Of a DNA stretch of 64,000 nucleotides, positions 63,336 to 64,000 are shown one piece after another (positions within the stretch are counted from its first letter, which is position 1; every line of letters starts with the position of its first letter). The notes under the pieces were generated by a model that was not told where the DNA came from, did not search any database, and was given only the letters and a program-made list of their open reading frames with translations. Source of the stretch: BS750m-G69 sp964441235 (GTDB lineage: Bacteria; Fidelibacterota; UBA2242); the NCBI GenBank assembly GCA_964441235.1, contig CAYTUQ010000003.1, positions 62,001 to 126,000 on the forward strand, given 5' to 3'. Position numbers and translations under genes: made by a program.

Positions 63336-64000
63336 ATGCTTGAAAATTATTTCATATTAATCCTACCTGCTTATACACTCATTTCCTTGTTGTTTCCTGA
63401 GTTAAATTTAGTTTTATTTTTATTTATCGGTCGGATTGCATACGAACCCAGAATGGGTTTTTTTGGTCTATATAGTCTCAACCATATAAATCTACTCATT
63501 TTGGTAATCCATATCGTATGGACAGTAAAAACGCACTCTTGCAAGCCGGATATTAAAATTCCGGAAATTGATGTATTGATTCTATTTTTAAGTTGGCTAT
63601 GTCTCAACTACATCTTTCTAACTAAAAATATCGAATATGGATTCGATAAGATTTTAGTTACGATATTTGTCACATTTTTATGCGTGATATTTACATATAT
63701 CCGCTACCAGTACATCGGGAATAAATCAATATTCAGGATTCTTCTTTTTCTTTGCGTCATCGGATTTTGTATGGGATCGGTCGGATTAATCGAAGTGATA
63801 ACTGGCGCTGTCAAGGGACGCTTAGCGATTTTTGGTGGTGGTCCAAATGTATTTGGCAGAATTAGCGGACTGTCCAGCTTAATTCTGATAGTATTTTTCC
63901 GTCAATTTAAAGAGTACATTCCTAAATCATTATTAATTGGCACAATCATTATTTTACTCGTTGCTTTAATTAGCACTTTATCAAAAGGACCCACTTTATC
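63336..64000 (+). CDS. O-antigen polymerase/ligase-like membrane protein, 3'-truncated by the window edge
   Basis: The frame from ATG 63336 (MLENYFILILPAYTLISLL) is open to the end of the window. It shows at least five hydrophobic segments. Near the end is GRLAIFGGGPNVFGRISGLSSLI, then LIGTIIILLVALISTLSKGPTLS, matching the central Wzy/WaaL region where a conserved R-x-x-x-G...GPN block and S-K/R-G motif recur. Gene order wza-wzz-wzy supports a polymerase. The C-terminal catalytic loop is outside the window. Confidence 0.8.
   Translation, partial: MLENYFILILPAYTLISLLFPELNLVLFLFIGRIAYEPRMGFFGLYSLNHINLLILVIHIVWTVKTHSCKPDIKIPEIDVLILFLSWLCLNYIFLTKNIEYGFDKILVTIFVTFLCVIFTYIRYQYIGNKSIFRILLFLCVIGFCMGSVGLIEVITGAVKGRLAIFGGGPNVFGRISGLSSLILIVFFRQFKEYIPKSLLIGTIIILLVALISTLSKGPTL

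Overview
The window is about 64 kb of AT-rich bacterial chromosome. It has outer-membrane proteins, many lipoproteins, a SprA-type giant outer-membrane protein, PorV/PorQ-like barrels and a T9SS-type sorting domain. This fits a low-GC member of the Fibrobacterota-Chlorobiota-Bacteroidota (FCB) superphylum, perhaps a Marinimicrobia, Calditrichota, KSB1 or Cloacimonadota relative rather than a classical Bacteroidota. The placement is inference from gene content; no rRNA gene is present.

Layout. 1-2009: 3' end of a pepD-like dipeptidase, then rdgB. 2100-15230 (+): an envelope-secretion block with SprA, a glutaminyl-cyclase-like enzyme, prmA, a lipoprotein, a propeller protein ending in a T9SS/FlgD-like domain, and PorV- and PorQ-like proteins. 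15409-19542 (+): an exported protein of unknown function, a TonB-dependent receptor and a DUF4249-like lipoprotein, tightly packed. 19814-32631 (-): a caspase-fold protein with a damaged N-terminus, a coiled-coil lipoprotein, a complete peptide ABC importer, a hybrid histidine kinase, a TPR protein, a small lipoprotein and an NtrC-type regulator. 33188-41911: mixed genes set in repeat-rich spacers, with a GAF-domain pseudogene split by a 100-bp MITE-like insertion and two minus-strand genes enclosed by 145-bp inverted repeats. 42063-44646: type 2 IPP isomerase, a gene with an in-frame UGA that I read as a selenoprotein, and tRNA-Ala. 45059-57841 (+): housekeeping genes (murE, HNH nuclease, trpS, scpAB, rluB-like, cmk, rpsA, ybbR-like, tsaD, VWA protein). 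58001-64000 (+): start of a surface-polysaccharide locus (ugd, four-helix protein, rfbB, wza-like, wzz-like, partial wzy/waaL-like).

Main points for a second look. (1) A lipoprotein-like degenerate metallophosphatase whose Cys-Gly-UGA motif is followed by a hairpin with a GGUCU loop 18 nt after the UGA, the same spacing as I recall for the E. coli fdhF SECIS. (2) A glutaminyl cyclase gene beside sprA, with Gln at the predicted +1 position of three exported proteins in the window, as in the Bacteroidetes 'Q-rule'. (3) Dispersed intergenic mini-hairpins with 4-bp stems and 3-4-nt loops whose stem sequences differ between copies while staying paired; some run into gene ends. (4) A 145-bp inverted repeat pair around a two-gene cassette, and two other inverted-repeat elements. 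(5) Several genes with apparent one-base disruptions (caspase N-terminus, S1 C-terminus, GAF gene) and sprA lacking a canonical start codon before its signal peptide. Some of these may be assembly errors.
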